Part shown: in pieces, positions 11,101-21,839 of the stretch
How positions within the stretch are numbered: position 1 is the first letter of the stretch
Layout of the letters: each line of letters opens with the position of its first letter
NCBI GenBank assembly: GCA_950097015.1
Contig: CATNEN010000038.1
Location: 8,380,001-8,444,000 of the forward strand
Source: Macrostomum hystrix
Lineage: Eukaryota > Platyhelminthes > Macrostomidae
Length of the DNA stretch: 64,000 nucleotides
Direction: 5' to 3'
The notes under the pieces: generated by a model
The model's database searches: none
What the model saw: the letters and a program-made list of their open reading frames with translations, nothing else
Told to the model about the DNA's origin: nothing
Program-made: the position numbers and the translations under genes

Positions 11101-12967
11101 AGGAAGTTGGCCTCGTGAAAGATGATGACCGGGTAGCCGAACTGTCTGTTGAAGTGGACATACAGCTGCTCCAGCGAATGCTTGAGCAGGTTCGCCTGTG
11201 GCTCATTTCCTAATAAAGTGATGACTGCCTTGAGCCTAGAACCTCTCTACTGGATGCCAAACGTATGTACCTTTGTAACCTTTGGTAACGAACTGTTACC
11301 AAATAAATAATTTGACGAGTCACTGGGGGAGCTGGGCAACAGTTTTGTAAACAGATTGTCACCTTTGTGTGAAGATTCGTAAATCCAAACGAGGGCGTAT
11401 GCCGCGAATGTGAAGGTAATCGGAGCAGCAGTGGAAAGGCGGACCAGAGCGAAAGGCTGCATGCCGAAGCAGTTCTGAGCAAGTAGCCAAGTAAGCTCAA
11501 CCGAAACAACGGTTTTCATACCTTTCACGGATGCGAAAGTACACTTTTTGTCGAAGCAAATACTTAGTAACTTGTCGATAAGTAGCTTATCAACATTAGA
11601 ATTGCAGCAAATCTCTTTGGCAGAATGTTTGCTATAACTTTAGTTGCAGTTGTTTGCAACAATTCACTGGTGCACCTGACGGCTAGTTGTTTGTCTTCAA
11701 AGCAAGGCCAATAGGCTTGCATAAAATATTCATTCCATATGTGCTAGACACGATAGCTGTTAGCACTCGGTGCTAAGATTCAACAAGATTTATATTTTAA
11801 AGCTTCCATTTAAAACGAACTAAACTAAAATGTATGACAGCATTCATTAATTAGGTGTCAGATGGGTCAGAGTCAGATGTACAGTCGACACATGCCACAC
11901 CCACCATTACATTATCACCTGCTGATGTTGGAACCCGTTGAACACCTGGGTGAAAATGAATCTATGCAGAATTCAGCGTCTTACTAAAGGCCACAAATTA
12001 TTCCAGTGGAGTCGGAAATCGAACCCTCGACCTTTATATCGTGAGCCCGACGCTCTAACCACAGAGCTACAACCCCTAAGCGACAGGCTAGAACAAAGAA
12101 ATGTCTACTATTCTGCATAGCATTATTAATTCTACTATGGGTAGTTTAGTTTGAACAAAAAATAAATTGAAAAACGCCAACCAGCAGCTGCTTCTTGTAC
12201 GCGGCCTCCACTGAGACGCAGATTCGTTCAACCATAGTTGGTGTCACGTGACGCCAGGTGGTGCGCAGCACAATGCGACCATCGCCAGTGCTGTCGTGAG
12301 TAGCCCGGCCTAGCACGCCGCGCAGTCTGTAGACATTCAGCAGGCGCTGACGCTCGAACAGCTCGCAGGCGATGATGCCGCTGCGGCCGAGGCCGACTAG
12401 CTGCACGCCGGAGCAATAGTCGGCTAGAGGATCCGCGACGGTGAAAGGAAAGCTGGACTCTGGCACAAATGCTGGGCCAGCGATTTGGCTAAGACTGCGC
12501 AGATCCGGCCTGACAATCAGGCGATACTGCTCGGCGACGTCTGCGGACTGGGCGGTTGCTGTCAGCGAATCACCTGATTGTAGTAGCTGCTGCTGCTGAT
12601 GCTGCTGCTCAATGGTTGGCACAGTGCGAACTACCTGTGTGAATAAATTAGCAAGTTAGCCGAATTAATTGGCACACAGCTGCAATTATTTATTTAGAAT
12701 CGTCTGAAATTATTTAACTGCATTGAATTATCAGCTGTAATGAAAAAAAAGCTGTAGTTAAAAACCAACCGCATTAAAACATCTACCCAAAAACAAATCG
12801 AGACTCACCTCTGTGAAGGGCCTAGTAGGCTCAAACGGTGAGCCGTTGAGCTGGTCGCACAGGCCCTGCACGACACCTTTGACGCAGTCGCTAGGAGACA
12901 CCTGCGGCGGCTTGTAAAGGCAGAGGACGCCCTGCAGCTTGCGATAGAGCTGGCCAGACCAGTTCAT
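8175..12967 (-). CDS. TRUB2: TRUB2-like pseudouridine synthase
   Basis: Three exons (minus): 12967-12809, 12634-12182, 8702-8175, all in phase 0, giving 379 codons plus stop. TRUB2 is a TruB-family enzyme; in mammals it works in mitochondria and modifies mRNA. Family evidence: N-terminal GVLCLYKPP (motif I, Lys-Pro-Pro), HVTP after the RGVLGRATHD segment (matching human RGLLGKATDD), and a C-terminal PUA-like part with LHTLHETPG and SSAFTARIRRLRCGPF (matching the human CMHET/TQVRRTRDGFF region). The start is ATG at 12967, aligned with the human start; in-frame upstream codons lack ATG. The catalytic-Asp region reads FTVADPLADYCSG, whose spacing differs from the usual LDxxASG. The intron 2 donor (GTTGGC) is weak. 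Intron 2 (3.5 kb) carries a minisatellite, two SINEs and a broken GT15 gene. The protein ends in a basic Lys/Arg and Asp/Glu tail. Confidence 0.93.
8760..9725. repeat. 25/29-bp minisatellite in TRUB2 intron 2
   Basis: About 35 copies of CTGATCCCACCGCTGCCACC plus AGTG, joined by TAAGA (29 bp) or T (25 bp). The array starts about 60 bp upstream of the exon 3 acceptor and makes spurious minus-strand ORFs of up to 504 codons. Confidence 0.95.
9893..10215 (-). mobile_element. SINE family A, copy A4 (in TRUB2 intron 2)
   Basis: Reverse-strand copy starting at an (ATT)n-type tail (9894-9910), then the family body (GAGGAGGCATGCCCATTTCG, CACGAAAAGCTTCCAATCC, TGAATGTGGAATCGAGCTC) and a degenerate head ending in AACAAACGCGT. 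More diverged than the copies in the TLR intron. Confidence 0.78.
10459..11519 (-). pseudogene. Decayed GT15 (Kre2/Mnt1-like) alpha-mannosyltransferase
   Basis: One minus-strand frame from ATG at 11519 reads a short N-terminus with a hydrophobic anchor-like stretch, then GT15-like sequence. This includes VITLLGNEPQANLL, GYPVIIFHEANF, FGYRSMCRFHAKMIYEQP and DYQWRLDDDS (the family's GYR-MCRF and Y-WR-EP block), then SISFDVFAALRDSGCTYGY. It is interrupted by in-frame TAG (about 11247-11249), TAG (after SIIN, about 10838-10840) and TGA (after GGIW). The homologous C-terminus WGDAPIKTLALSMFVP continues in another frame and ends at TAA 10459-10461. There are no introns. GT15 enzymes are Golgi type II mannosyltransferases known mainly from fungi. 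It sits on the sense strand inside TRUB2 intron 2. A processed or transferred copy that has died is likely; low divergence of the remaining blocks suggests recent decay. Confidence 0.8.
11927..12080 (-). mobile_element. SINE family B, partial copy B4 (TRUB2 intron 2)
   Basis: The minus-strand head has A box GTAGCTCTGTGGTTAGAGC and B box GAGGGTTCGATTTCC at about 12080-12010, followed by a degenerate middle to 11927. It lacks the family tail. Its anticodon-arm region does not fold as cleanly as a true tRNA, so I call it a retroposon. Confidence 0.65.
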
Positions 12968-13021
12968 TGCTTTATGCAAGTTTTGTCCGACTGAAATAGC
13001 AGGATTACACGGCTGCACTGA

Positions 13022-13912
13022 TGTACCGCCTGTTAGATAATGTCTCCTAACAGAATAGTTCTACTTGTTAGACAGGTTTGTCTTCTAACAGAATGGTTTT
13101 ACCTGTTAGTTTGGTTTGTCTCCTAATAGAAAGGTTTTACCTGTTAGTTTGGTTTGTCTCCTAATAGAAAGGTTTTACCTGTTAGTTTGGTTTGTCTCCT
13201 AATAGAAAGGTTCTACCTGTTAGTCAGGTTTGTCTCCTAATAGAAAGGCTCTACCTGTTTGTCAGGTTTGTATCCTAATAGAAAGGTTCTACTTGTTAGT
13301 CAGGTTTGTCTCCAAATAAAATGGTTCTACTTGTTAGACAGGTGTGTCTCCTAAAAGAATGTTTCTACTTGTTAGACAGGTGTGTCTCCTAACATAAAGG
13401 TTCTACCCGTTAGACAGGTGTGTCTCCTAAAAGAATGGTTCTACTTGTTAGACAGGTGTGTCTCCTAACATAAAGGTTCTACCCGTTAGACAGGTGTGTC
13501 TCCTAAAAGAATGGTTCTACTTGTTAGACAGGTGTGTCTCCTAACATAAAGGTTCTACCCGTTAGACAGGTGTGTCTCCTAACATAAAGGTTCTACCCGT
13601 TAGACAGGTGTGTCTCCTAAAAGAATGGTTCTACTTGTTAGACAGGTTTGTCTCCTAACATAAAGGTTCTACTTGTTAGACAGGTGTGTCTCCTAACATA
13701 AAGGTTCTACCCGTTAGACAGGTGTGTCTCCTAAAAGAATGGTTCTACTTGTTAGACAGGTGTGTCTCCTAACATAAAGGTTCTACCTGTTAGACAGGTG
13801 TGTCTCCTAACATAAAGGTTCTACCTGTTAGAAAGGTGTGTCTCCTAAAAGAATGGTTCTACTTGTTAGACAGGTGTGTATCCTAACAGGAAGATTGTAT
13901 CTGTTATTCAGG
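13022..13912. repeat. 38-bp minisatellite
   Basis: About 23 units of CCTAACATAAAGGTTCTACC plus CGTTAGACAGGTGTGTCT. There are alternating subtypes (ACATAAAGG and AAAGAATGG). It lies between the TRUB2 start and the TRAPPC6B stop. Confidence 0.95.
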
Positions 13913-14290
13913 TTTGTCACCTAATAGAATGTTTCTACCTGTTAGACACGTGTCACCTAATAGAATGTTTCTACCTGTTAGACACGTGTCACCTAATAGA
14001 ATGTTTCTACCTGTTAGACACGTGTCACCTAATAGAATGTTTCTACCTGTTAGACACGTGTCACCTAATAGAATGTTTCTACCTGTTAGACACGTGTCAC
14101 CTAATAGAATGTTTCTACCTGTTAGACACGTGTCACCTAATAGAATGTTTCTACCTGTTAGACACGTGTCACCTAATAGAATGTTTCTACCTGTTAGACA
14201 CGTGTCACCTAATAGAATGTTTCTACCTGTTAGACACGTGTCACCTAATAGAATGTTTCTACCTGTTAGACACGTGTCACCTAATAAATT
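13913..14290. repeat. 36-bp homogenised sub-array
   Basis: About 10 near-identical 36-bp units (CCTAATAGAATGTTTCTACC plus TGTTAGACACGTGTCA). It continues directly from the 38-bp array and differs by a 2-bp deletion. 36 is a multiple of 3, so three frames stay open; these are not genes. Confidence 0.95.
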
Positions 14291-14602
14291 TGGACCCTCA
14301 ATGGCTGCAGGGTCAGAATCTCTTAGCCGTGAGAATTGTTAAAAGAACTCTAACAGCAGGATAAACTAAACAAAAGTCAGTAACTGCACATTGGCTACTA
14401 TTATAGATTTGAATTATATAGTATACTTGCAGTTATAGCAGAGAGATTTACAGTAAATAAATGAGTCAAAAGCAGCCAAAATTTACGCAAGAATTTAGTG
14501 CACAAAATTTCGAGTGAGTCTTAAATCAGAGATGCTTAAATACTTGGCTAACAATATGATCACACAATTATGCCCCAATAAAATTAACTGCCTCTGCAGT
14601 CT

Positions 14603-17600
14603 TTAAGGCGCGTCAGCCAAATGGATCTGAAATTTAACCCTGGGCAGTTCCTCGACCTCGGCGGTCACCACCGCCCGCAAGCCCAGATTGGTGAGGGCGC
14701 CGCGGATCAGGCCGCAGGGAAACGCTGTGTACAGGTGGCAGCGGTCCAGGTACTGCTTGCCTGTTTGGGTTAGAAAAGTTGCTAAATATAGAATAGGTTA
14801 AAAAGGTACCAGAACCACTTAAGTCGTGACACAAGCGTTTGAGCAGTTAGAGAAGCGTTTAAGTCGTAAAAGAAGCGCTTGAGTCGTTCGAGAATCCTTT
14901 GAGGTCGTTAGAGAAGCGTTTGAGTCGTTAGAGAAGCGTTTGAGTCGTTAGAGAAGCGATTGAGTCGTTAGAGAAGCGTTTGAGTCGTTAGAGAAGCGAT
15001 TGAGTCGTTAGAGAAGCGTTTGAGTCGTTAGAGAAGCGATTGAGTCGTTAGAGAAGCGATTGAGTCGTTAGAGAAGCGTTTGAGTCGTTAGAGAAGCGAT
15101 TGAGTCGTTAGAGAATCCTTTGAGTCGTTAGAGAATCCTTTGAGTCGTTAGAGAAGCGTTTGAGTCGTTAGAGAATCCTTTGAGTCGTTAGAGAATCCTT
15201 TGAGTCGTTAGAGAATCCTTTGAGTCGTTAGAGAATCCTTTGAGCCCTTAGAGAAGCGTTTGAGTCGTTAGAGAATCCTTTGAGTCGTTAGAGAATCCTT
15301 TGAGTCGTTAGAGAATCCTTTGAGTCGTTAGAGAATCCTTTGAGTCGTTAGAGAATCGTTTGAGCCCTTAGAGAAGCGTTTGAGTCGTTAGAGAATCCTT
15401 TGAGTCGTTAGAGAAACCTTTGAGTCGTTAGAGAAGCGATTGAGTCGTTAGAGAACCGTTTGAGCCGTTAGAGAGAAGCTTTTGAGTCGTTAGAGAGAAG
15501 CTTTTGAGTCGTTAGGAAAAGCTTTTGAGTCGTTAGAGAGAAGCTTTTGAGTCGTTAGAGAAGCGTTTGAGTCGTTAGAGAAGCGATTGAGTCGTTAGAG
15601 AAGCGTTTGAGTCGTTAGAGAAGCGTTTGAGTCGTTAGAGAAGCGTTTGAGTCGTTAGAGAAGCGTTTGAGTCGTTAGAGAAGCGTTTGAGTCGTTAGAG
15701 AAGCGTTTGAGTCGTTAGAGAAGCGTTTGAGTCGTTAGAGAAGCGTTTGAGTCGTTAGAGAAGCGATTGAGTCGTTGGAGAATCGTTTGTGTCGTTAGAG
15801 AACCGTTTGAGTCGTTAAAGAACCGTTTGAGTCGTTAGAGAAGCGTTTGAGTCGTTAAAGTACCGTTTGAGTCGTTAAAGTACCGTTTGAGTCGTTAGAG
15901 AATCCTTTGAGTCGTTAGAGAACCGTTTGAGCCGTTAGAGAGAAGCTTTTGAGTCGTTAGAGAGAAGCTTTTGAGTCGCTAACGAAGCCTTTAAATCGTT
16001 AGAGAGAAGCGTTTGAGTCTTTAGAGAAGCGTTTGAGTCGTTAGAGAAGCGATTGAGTCGTTAGAGAATCGTTTGTGTCGTTAGAGAAGCTTTTGAGTCG
16101 TTGGGAAAAGCTCTTGTGTCGTTAGAGAAGCGTTTGAGTCGTTAGAGAAGCGATTGAGTCGTTAGAGAATCGTTTGTGTCGTTAGAGAAGCGATTGAGTC
16201 GTTAGAGAATCGTTTGTGTCGTTACAGAATCCTTTTAGTCGTTAGAGAAGCTTTTGAGTCGTTGGGAAAAGCTCTTGTGTCGTTAGAGAACCGTTTGAGT
16301 GGTTAAAGAACCGTTTGAGTCGTTAGAGAAGCGTTTGAGTCGTTAAAGTACCGTTTGAGTCGTTAAAGTACCGTTTGAGTCGTTAGAGAATCCTTTGAGT
16401 CGTTAGAGAACCGTTTGAGCCGTTAGAGAGAAGCTTTTGAGTCGTTAGAGAGAAGCTTTTGAGTCGCTAACGAAGCCTTTAAATCGTTAGAGAGAAGCGT
16501 TTGAGTCTTTAGAGAAGCGTTTGAGTCGTTAGAGAAGCGATTGAGTCGTTAGAGAATCGTTTGTGTCGTTAGAGAAGCTTTTGAGTCGTTGGGAAAAGCT
16601 CTTGTGTCGTTAGAGAAGCGTTTGAGTCGTTAGAGAAGCGATTGAGTCGTTAGAGAATCGTTTGTGTCGTTAGAGAAGCGATTGAGTCGTTAGAGAATCG
16701 TTTGTGTCGTTACAGAATCCTTTTAGTCGTTAGAGAAGCTTTTGAGTCGTTGGGAAAAGCTCTTGTGTCGTTAGAGAACCGTTTGAGTGGTTAAAGAACC
16801 GTTTGAGTCGTTAGAGAAGCGTTTGAGTCGTTAAAGTACCGTTTGAGTCGTTAAAGTACCGTTTGAGTCGTTAGAGAATCCTTTGAGTCGTTAGAGAACC
16901 GTTTGAGCCGTTAGAGAGAAGCTTTTGAGTCGTTAGAGAGAAGCTTTTGAGTCGCTAACGAAGCCTTTAAATCGTTAGAGAGAAGCGTTTGAGTCTTTAG
17001 AGAAGCGTTTGAGTCGTTAGAGAAGCGATTGAGTCGTTAGAGAATCGTTTGTGTCGTTAGAGAAGCTTTTGAGTCGTTGGGAAAAGCTCTTGTGTCGTTA
17101 GAGAAGCGTTTGAGTCGTTAGAGAAGCGATTGAGTCGTTAGAGAATCGTTTGTGTCGTTAGAGAAGCGATTGAGTCGTTAGAGAATCGTTTGTGTCGTTA
17201 CAGAATCCTTTTAGTCGTTAGAGAAGCTTTTGAGTCGTTGGGAAAAGCTCTTGTGTCGTTAGAGAACCGTTTGAGTGGTTAAAGAACCGTTTGAGTCGTT
17301 AGAGAAGCGTTTGAGTCGTTAAAGTACCGTTTGAGTCGTTAAAGTACCGTTTGAGTCGTTAGAGAATCCTTTGAGTCGTTAGAGAACCGTTTGAGCCGTT
17401 AGAGAGAAGCTTTTGAGTCGTTAGAGAGAAGCTTTTGAGTCGCTAACGAAGCCTTTAAATCGTTAGAGAGAAGCGTTTGAGTCTTTAGAGAAGCGTTTGA
17501 GTCTTTAGAGAATCGTTTGTGTGGTTAAAGAACCGTTTGAGTCGTTAGAGAATCGTTTGTGTCGTTAGAGAAGCGATTGAGTCGTTAGAGAATTGTTTGT

Positions 17601-18423
17601 GTCGTTACAGAATCCTTTTAGTCGTTAGAGAAGCTTTTGAGTCGTTGGGAAAAGCTCTTGTGTCGTTAGAGAACCGTTTGAGTCGTTAGAGAAGCGATTG
17701 AGTCGTTAGAGAATCGTTTGTGTCGTTAGAGAAGCGATTGAGTCGTTAGAGAATCGTTTGTGTCGTTCCAGAATCCTTTTAGTCGTTAGAGAAGCTTTTG
17801 AGTCGTTGGGAAAAGCTCTTGTGTCGTTAGAGAACCGTTTGAGTGGTTAAAGAAGCCTTTAAATCGTTTGAGAAGCCTTTGAGTCGTTAGAGAGGCGTTG
17901 AGTCGTTAAAGAAGCGTTTGAGTTGGTAGAAAAGCATCTGTCAGTTGATTTAAGGCAAATCAAACGTGCTCATCTGAGTCGCCGCCACCACAGACGACTC
18001 AGTGCGCATCATCAAGAATCCATAAGCCTCACCTCTGGCCATTGGTACCAACAGCGAGAATTTCTCGTCAATGACAACATACACGCCCTGGTGATTTGTC
18101 TTCAGATTGTCAACCTGCTTTCGAAACAGACTAGCCCAGAAATCTTTGCAGAGAAATTTTACTTTCTCCAGGTCGTCGCGAAACCTGGGCAAATCTTTGG
18201 TCATCTTTTCAACATAGGCCTGGCCAACACGAAAGCCCAGCAACTCCAGCTTGGCCAGCTGCGCCCGCGACTGCTGCGGCGTGGTGGCGACGCCGCTGCC
18301 ACCGCCGCCTCCAGCCTCTGTCATCTGTTCGCGCAACAGGAAGCTGACTAATTCCGAGTGCAGAAACTGGAATGCGACCTCCGCTCCAGCAGCCGCAGCC
18401 GCCGAAGCATCCGCTGTGGATGC
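14603..18423 (-). CDS. TRAPPC6B: TRAPPC6 (TRAPP complex subunit 6)
   Basis: Two exons found (minus): 18423-18033 and 14760-14603. They join in frame as MAR-G-KQYLDRCHLY, matching human MSAGKQYLE. TRAPPC6 is a Bet3-family subunit of the TRAPP tethering complexes, which activate Rab1-type GTPases in ER-Golgi traffic. Matching blocks: LGFRVGQAYVEKMTKD, KFLCKDFWASLFRKQVDNL, TNHQGVYVV, FPCGLIRGALTNLGLRAVVT, and the C-terminal PRVKFQI. The 5' end is incomplete: the exon opens at a phase-0 acceptor (TATTCCAG) before an ASTADAS linker and the N-terminal helix (AFQFLHSELVSFLL), with no usable ATG. A small upstream exon carrying the start must exist in the AT-rich DNA to the right. A Gly-rich insertion follows the first helix. 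181 residues are visible. Its single known intron (3.27 kb) is almost wholly minisatellite. Confidence 0.93.
14825..17935. repeat. 20-bp minisatellite with 488-bp higher-order repeat
   Basis: About 150 copies of TGAGTCGTTAGAGAAGCGTT and variants. From about 15,813 to 17,500 the variants recur in a block of exactly 488 bp: the marker GGTTAAAGAACCG starts at 16301, 16789 and 17277, and CGTTAAAGTACCG at 15853 and 16341. The array occupies nearly the whole TRAPPC6B intron, antisense to the gene. Confidence 0.96.
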
Positions 18424-19127
18424 CTGGAATAGGTATATAACCCAGCTATCAATTTAACTAATTTAACTAATGTTAAAAATTATTGTAAAAATGAATTATA
18501 TATTTCATTGCTCCATTTTACTCCATTTTAATGATTGGAATCAGTAGCAGTATACATTTTTTATCAATAAAAAATATGTACATTTAAAACAGGTAAAACT
18601 GATATGTGTTATTACTAACTTTTTATATTTCCTACCCTTTCATAGACTATTAACATCACTTTCTTGCAAAAACACGTCATATATTACTAGTAAAATGTAA
18701 TTCTTTAAAATATTTATAACAAACTTTATATATTAGTTTTTAGGGTCTACCACTACCATAACAACTAGAGATAAAACAGAATTTTGTTTTACCGATTCAG
18801 TAATTAGAGAGTTTTCAATGCATTAGCATTTGTCATGGATTATTTATAAAAATAGCTAACAAAACATATGTGCATGAATTTCATACATAAATTGATACAT
18901 TTTTCTGAAGTACAAAACTGTATAATAATTCTGGTCAGTAATTCAGTAAACCAATAAGTTTTGCTTGCTTAACCTATATTTGTTGGCCCATAAATATACT
19001 TTGTGGTCTTTTAGTCGCAATTATGCCTCAAGCAGAACAAACATCAAGAATGGTAGCTAAACCACTATTTGAAATTTGTGTTAATTATTTATTGGTCTTC
19101 TGAGGCCAGAAAAAAATAAGTAACCAA
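18424..19127. other. AT-rich flank, no gene recognised
   Basis: AT-rich unique sequence immediately upstream of the first recognised TRAPPC6B exon. It should hold the missing first exon or promoter, but I could not identify either. Confidence 0.5.
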
Positions 19128-20176
19128 GTAGGATGCCACATAAGGTGTGCCCGATGAAAAAAGTGAGCCGCCGTTGTGGGTCAAAAGTGTCTCAACTCCG
19201 CTAAGTGCAGCACTCAGTTAGCTATTTTAAGAGGGGTAAGAGTTGAGACGCTTTAGCAACTTTTAACCCCAAATCTCAAACGCAGACTGCGATTTCGGGT
19301 CAAAAACGTCTTAAAAACGGATCATATGAGCCGCTTGAGCCGCCAGTTGGGGGTGGTGTACGTGGGGCGGGGGTTGGCGCATGGTTGTGTGTACATTACT
19401 GGGGTTGGGGTGGCAGGGAAACCCCAGCTGGTCATGTAGGTTATAGATGTCTTAAAAACTGGTCAATTATGACTGTGGCATCTCAAATGTTGTTTAAAGT
19501 TGTCAATACGGCTAAAGTGTTGGATAAAAGTGTAAAGAAGATTTTGAAAGAGTTATGTCGCACAAATAGTTATGCTTTTGTTTGCTATTATTGGTATTTA
19601 GAAAATTGTGATTATGTTAAGCGTAGCGTTTATTTAGTCATAGATATTTATATACGTATGTAAACACAATGGAAAAACAATCGGCCTATTAACTGGGATC
19701 CAGGGGGGGGTTGAACTAGCAATCCATTCAGTTTATTCTATCCAGTGGGATGGACTAGCAATCCATTCAGTTTATTCTATCCAGTGGGATGGACTAGCAA
19801 TCCATTCAGTTTATTCTATCCAGTGGGATGGACTAGCAATCCTTTAGCATCCATTGAGCAGTGCGAGCCACTTGAGACACTTAAACAGCCTTTGAGCGGT
19901 TAGAGCCACTTGAGCCAATTTTTAACATACTTGAGCCATCAAAAACATATGACCAACTTTTAAGCCGCATTAGCCTCGAGAGCCGCTGAAAAGTTAGGCA
20001 ACTTTTGCACAACTTTTTACACTTTAGACACTTCACCCGCACAGGTGGCTCTAAAATTCTTAAATACGGTCCAAACTGCCAAAAAAATGTGCATATACTG
20101 GTCAAGCTTCTCATATGAGCCGTAAATGAGCCACCACGGCGGCTATCAGAATTCATCGGGGTGCTCTACTTTACCA
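19128..20176. mobile_element. Degenerate terminal-inverted-repeat element (~1 kb)
   Basis: The left end contains CCCGATGAA followed by AGTGAGCCGCCGTTGTGG. The right end, reverse-complemented, contains CCCCGATGAA and TAGCCGCCGTGGTGG. Both ends are followed inward by related GAGCCGC/TTGAGCC motifs and CATATGAGCCG. No transposase is encoded, so a non-autonomous DNA element is the best reading, with rough boundaries. A 39-bp repeat lies inside. Confidence 0.5.
19700..19845. repeat. 39-bp repeat, ~4 copies
   Basis: Units of AGCAATCCATTCAGTTTATT plus CTATCCAGTGGGATGGACT, within the degenerate inverted-repeat element. Confidence 0.9.
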
Positions 20177-20629
20177 TAACTCTAATTGGACACTTGTGCA
20201 ATATGCACTGGGTGAATGAGCAAATTTTATAGTAATGGTGCGGATTTTTCGCGAGATCCATTGTGTTCATGTGTCAAACTAAAAATACACCTGCAGATGT
20301 CTTTAGATCAAGCTTTGTTTACTTTTCTGTTTCAAGTAATCCTTGGTGCCTTAATTTTGTGCTGTTGTATTTCAAGCCTATTTTACATAGTCAAATAGCA
20401 TTTGGATAAGAATTTTTTTTAACTTCGCTATTTGACAGTGACATGCAGTTCCGTTATGTGTGCTGTAAGTACTCGTAGTGAAAGTTTAGATACCAGTTTA
20501 AATATTACAGAGCTCAAAGCTGCATGTTAGAAAAGTCACTGAAATGTTCAATTGTAGCATATGCTTTATTTTTTAACTGCTTTTTTCAGCTATTGAGAAG
20601 CCCATCAATCATATCTATGAAAAAAGCCA

Positions 20630-21835
20630 GAAATGTTACATGGAGAAACGATTGGCTGAATGAGATGGACAAAAATGGGGACAAAATCTCCGTATAGGCT
20701 ATTAGATGTGAAAGCAATGCGAATGCGAAACAAAAAAGGTCCACTGCAAATTGTGCAAGAAGGATTTTTCATAGAGACTGTTGAAACTTAGAAACTTTCT
20801 TAGAGACTCTGAAAAGCCTTTCTGAAGCTGCCAAACATAAGCGAATTTCTGTAGCTCAGATGAATTGCATGCCCCTTCCTGTACAGGTTCTGTCATGTGA
20901 CTCTGAAGGACCTTCAGGAGCTTGAGCTGTTCCTGGAAGTGCAGCCAAAAGTGTGGAGATTCTCTATGTTGCCAGAATTGTGCAGTTTTCTCTCTGAGGA
21001 CGACTTCGTGGATGATTTGTGTGTGAAGTGCCCTGACTAAAAAATTCCGAGTCAAATGCAAGTCGGTGCCACTAAAATTACCTACTTTTTGATGGACACG
21101 CTAATTCCCTACGTCAGAGAAATTGTGCTCACTGAGATTCGTGAAGCCAGTTTTTTTCTCTGCAAGTCAATGAGGCAAACAAAGGAAAGAAGTTTCTTGG
21201 CATCGTTGCTCGGTATCTTCCCAAGAATTCATTCAATGTCAAGGTTGTCTGCCTTGACCTACTGCAGCTGCAATCAACTACAGCGGAGCAGATTACCACA
21301 AAAAATTCAGAGGCAGTTAATTCCGCAGACCTGGTGAAGGCAAACTGTCTGTCCATCATGAGCGATAACTGCAATGCAATGCACGGATCGAAGAGTGGTG
21401 TTGTAGTGAGGCTTAAGACAGATGCGGGTTTCTCCAACATTGTTGATCTTGGTGGTTGTTCCCTTCATCGCATCACTAACGTTTCAAAGAAATGCTAGCC
21501 AAATCGCTCACTCTCAAAGTTCAAGCCAAGAAGCAGGCCAGCAAGGTCAAGTTTCAAGTTTGCAGGAGAAAATTGAGGAGGTTGGAAAGAAAGGTTGAAA
21601 AGAAAAGGAGTTAGAGGCCAAGCTTAAGGAGAAGGAGGTTGCCCACCAATTGCTATTAAATGTTCAGAGAGCCGAAGAGAAGTGGCAGCATGAAATTGAG
21701 ACGGTAATAAAGGAGCTCCACAAAATTCAGCAGTTCAAATTGAAAGAAGTGGAGCATGTGACCGAAAATGTGATCAAAGCAAAAGGCATCTGAACTAGCA
21801 CTGGCCAGCTTGGAAGCTGCGGGCACAGTGCCAGT
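20630..21835 (+). pseudogene. Decayed transposase-like gene (hAT-like?)
   Basis: Plus-strand coding relics in shifting frames. WRNDWLNEMDKNGDKISV is at about 20640-20695, then a Cys-rich zinc-finger-like piece. ITYFLMDTLIPYVREIV is at about 21076-21130, FLGIVARYLPKNSFNVKVV in another frame, LSIMSDNCNAMHGSKSGVV at about 21346-21405, and a Lys/Glu-rich coiled-coil tail to about 21790 (EAKLKEKEVAHQLL). The combination resembles zinc-finger/hAT-like proteins of animal DNA transposons; the superfamily is my inference. Many stops and frameshifts show it is dead. No terminal repeats were found. Confidence 0.55.
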
Positions 21836-21839
21836 ATGA

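Noticed and set aside
10838-11249. Stop readthrough or alternative genetic code in the GT15 gene
   Set aside because: Both TAG and TGA interrupt it, a frameshift follows, and all neighbouring genes use the standard code.
12010-12080. Possible tRNA gene on the minus strand
   Set aside because: A and B boxes are present, but the stems pair poorly and the sequence continues into SINE family B body.
13876-14364. 162- and 142-codon ORFs of 12-residue repeats
   Set aside because: Product of the 36-bp array; two frames are equally open.
14825-17935. Repeat array mistaken for CRISPR
   Set aside because: There are no unique spacers; units are contiguous, the genome is eukaryotic and there are no cas genes.
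19385-19663. 92-codon plus-strand ORF
   Set aside because: Lies inside the degenerate inverted-repeat element; composition and lack of homology argue against a gene.
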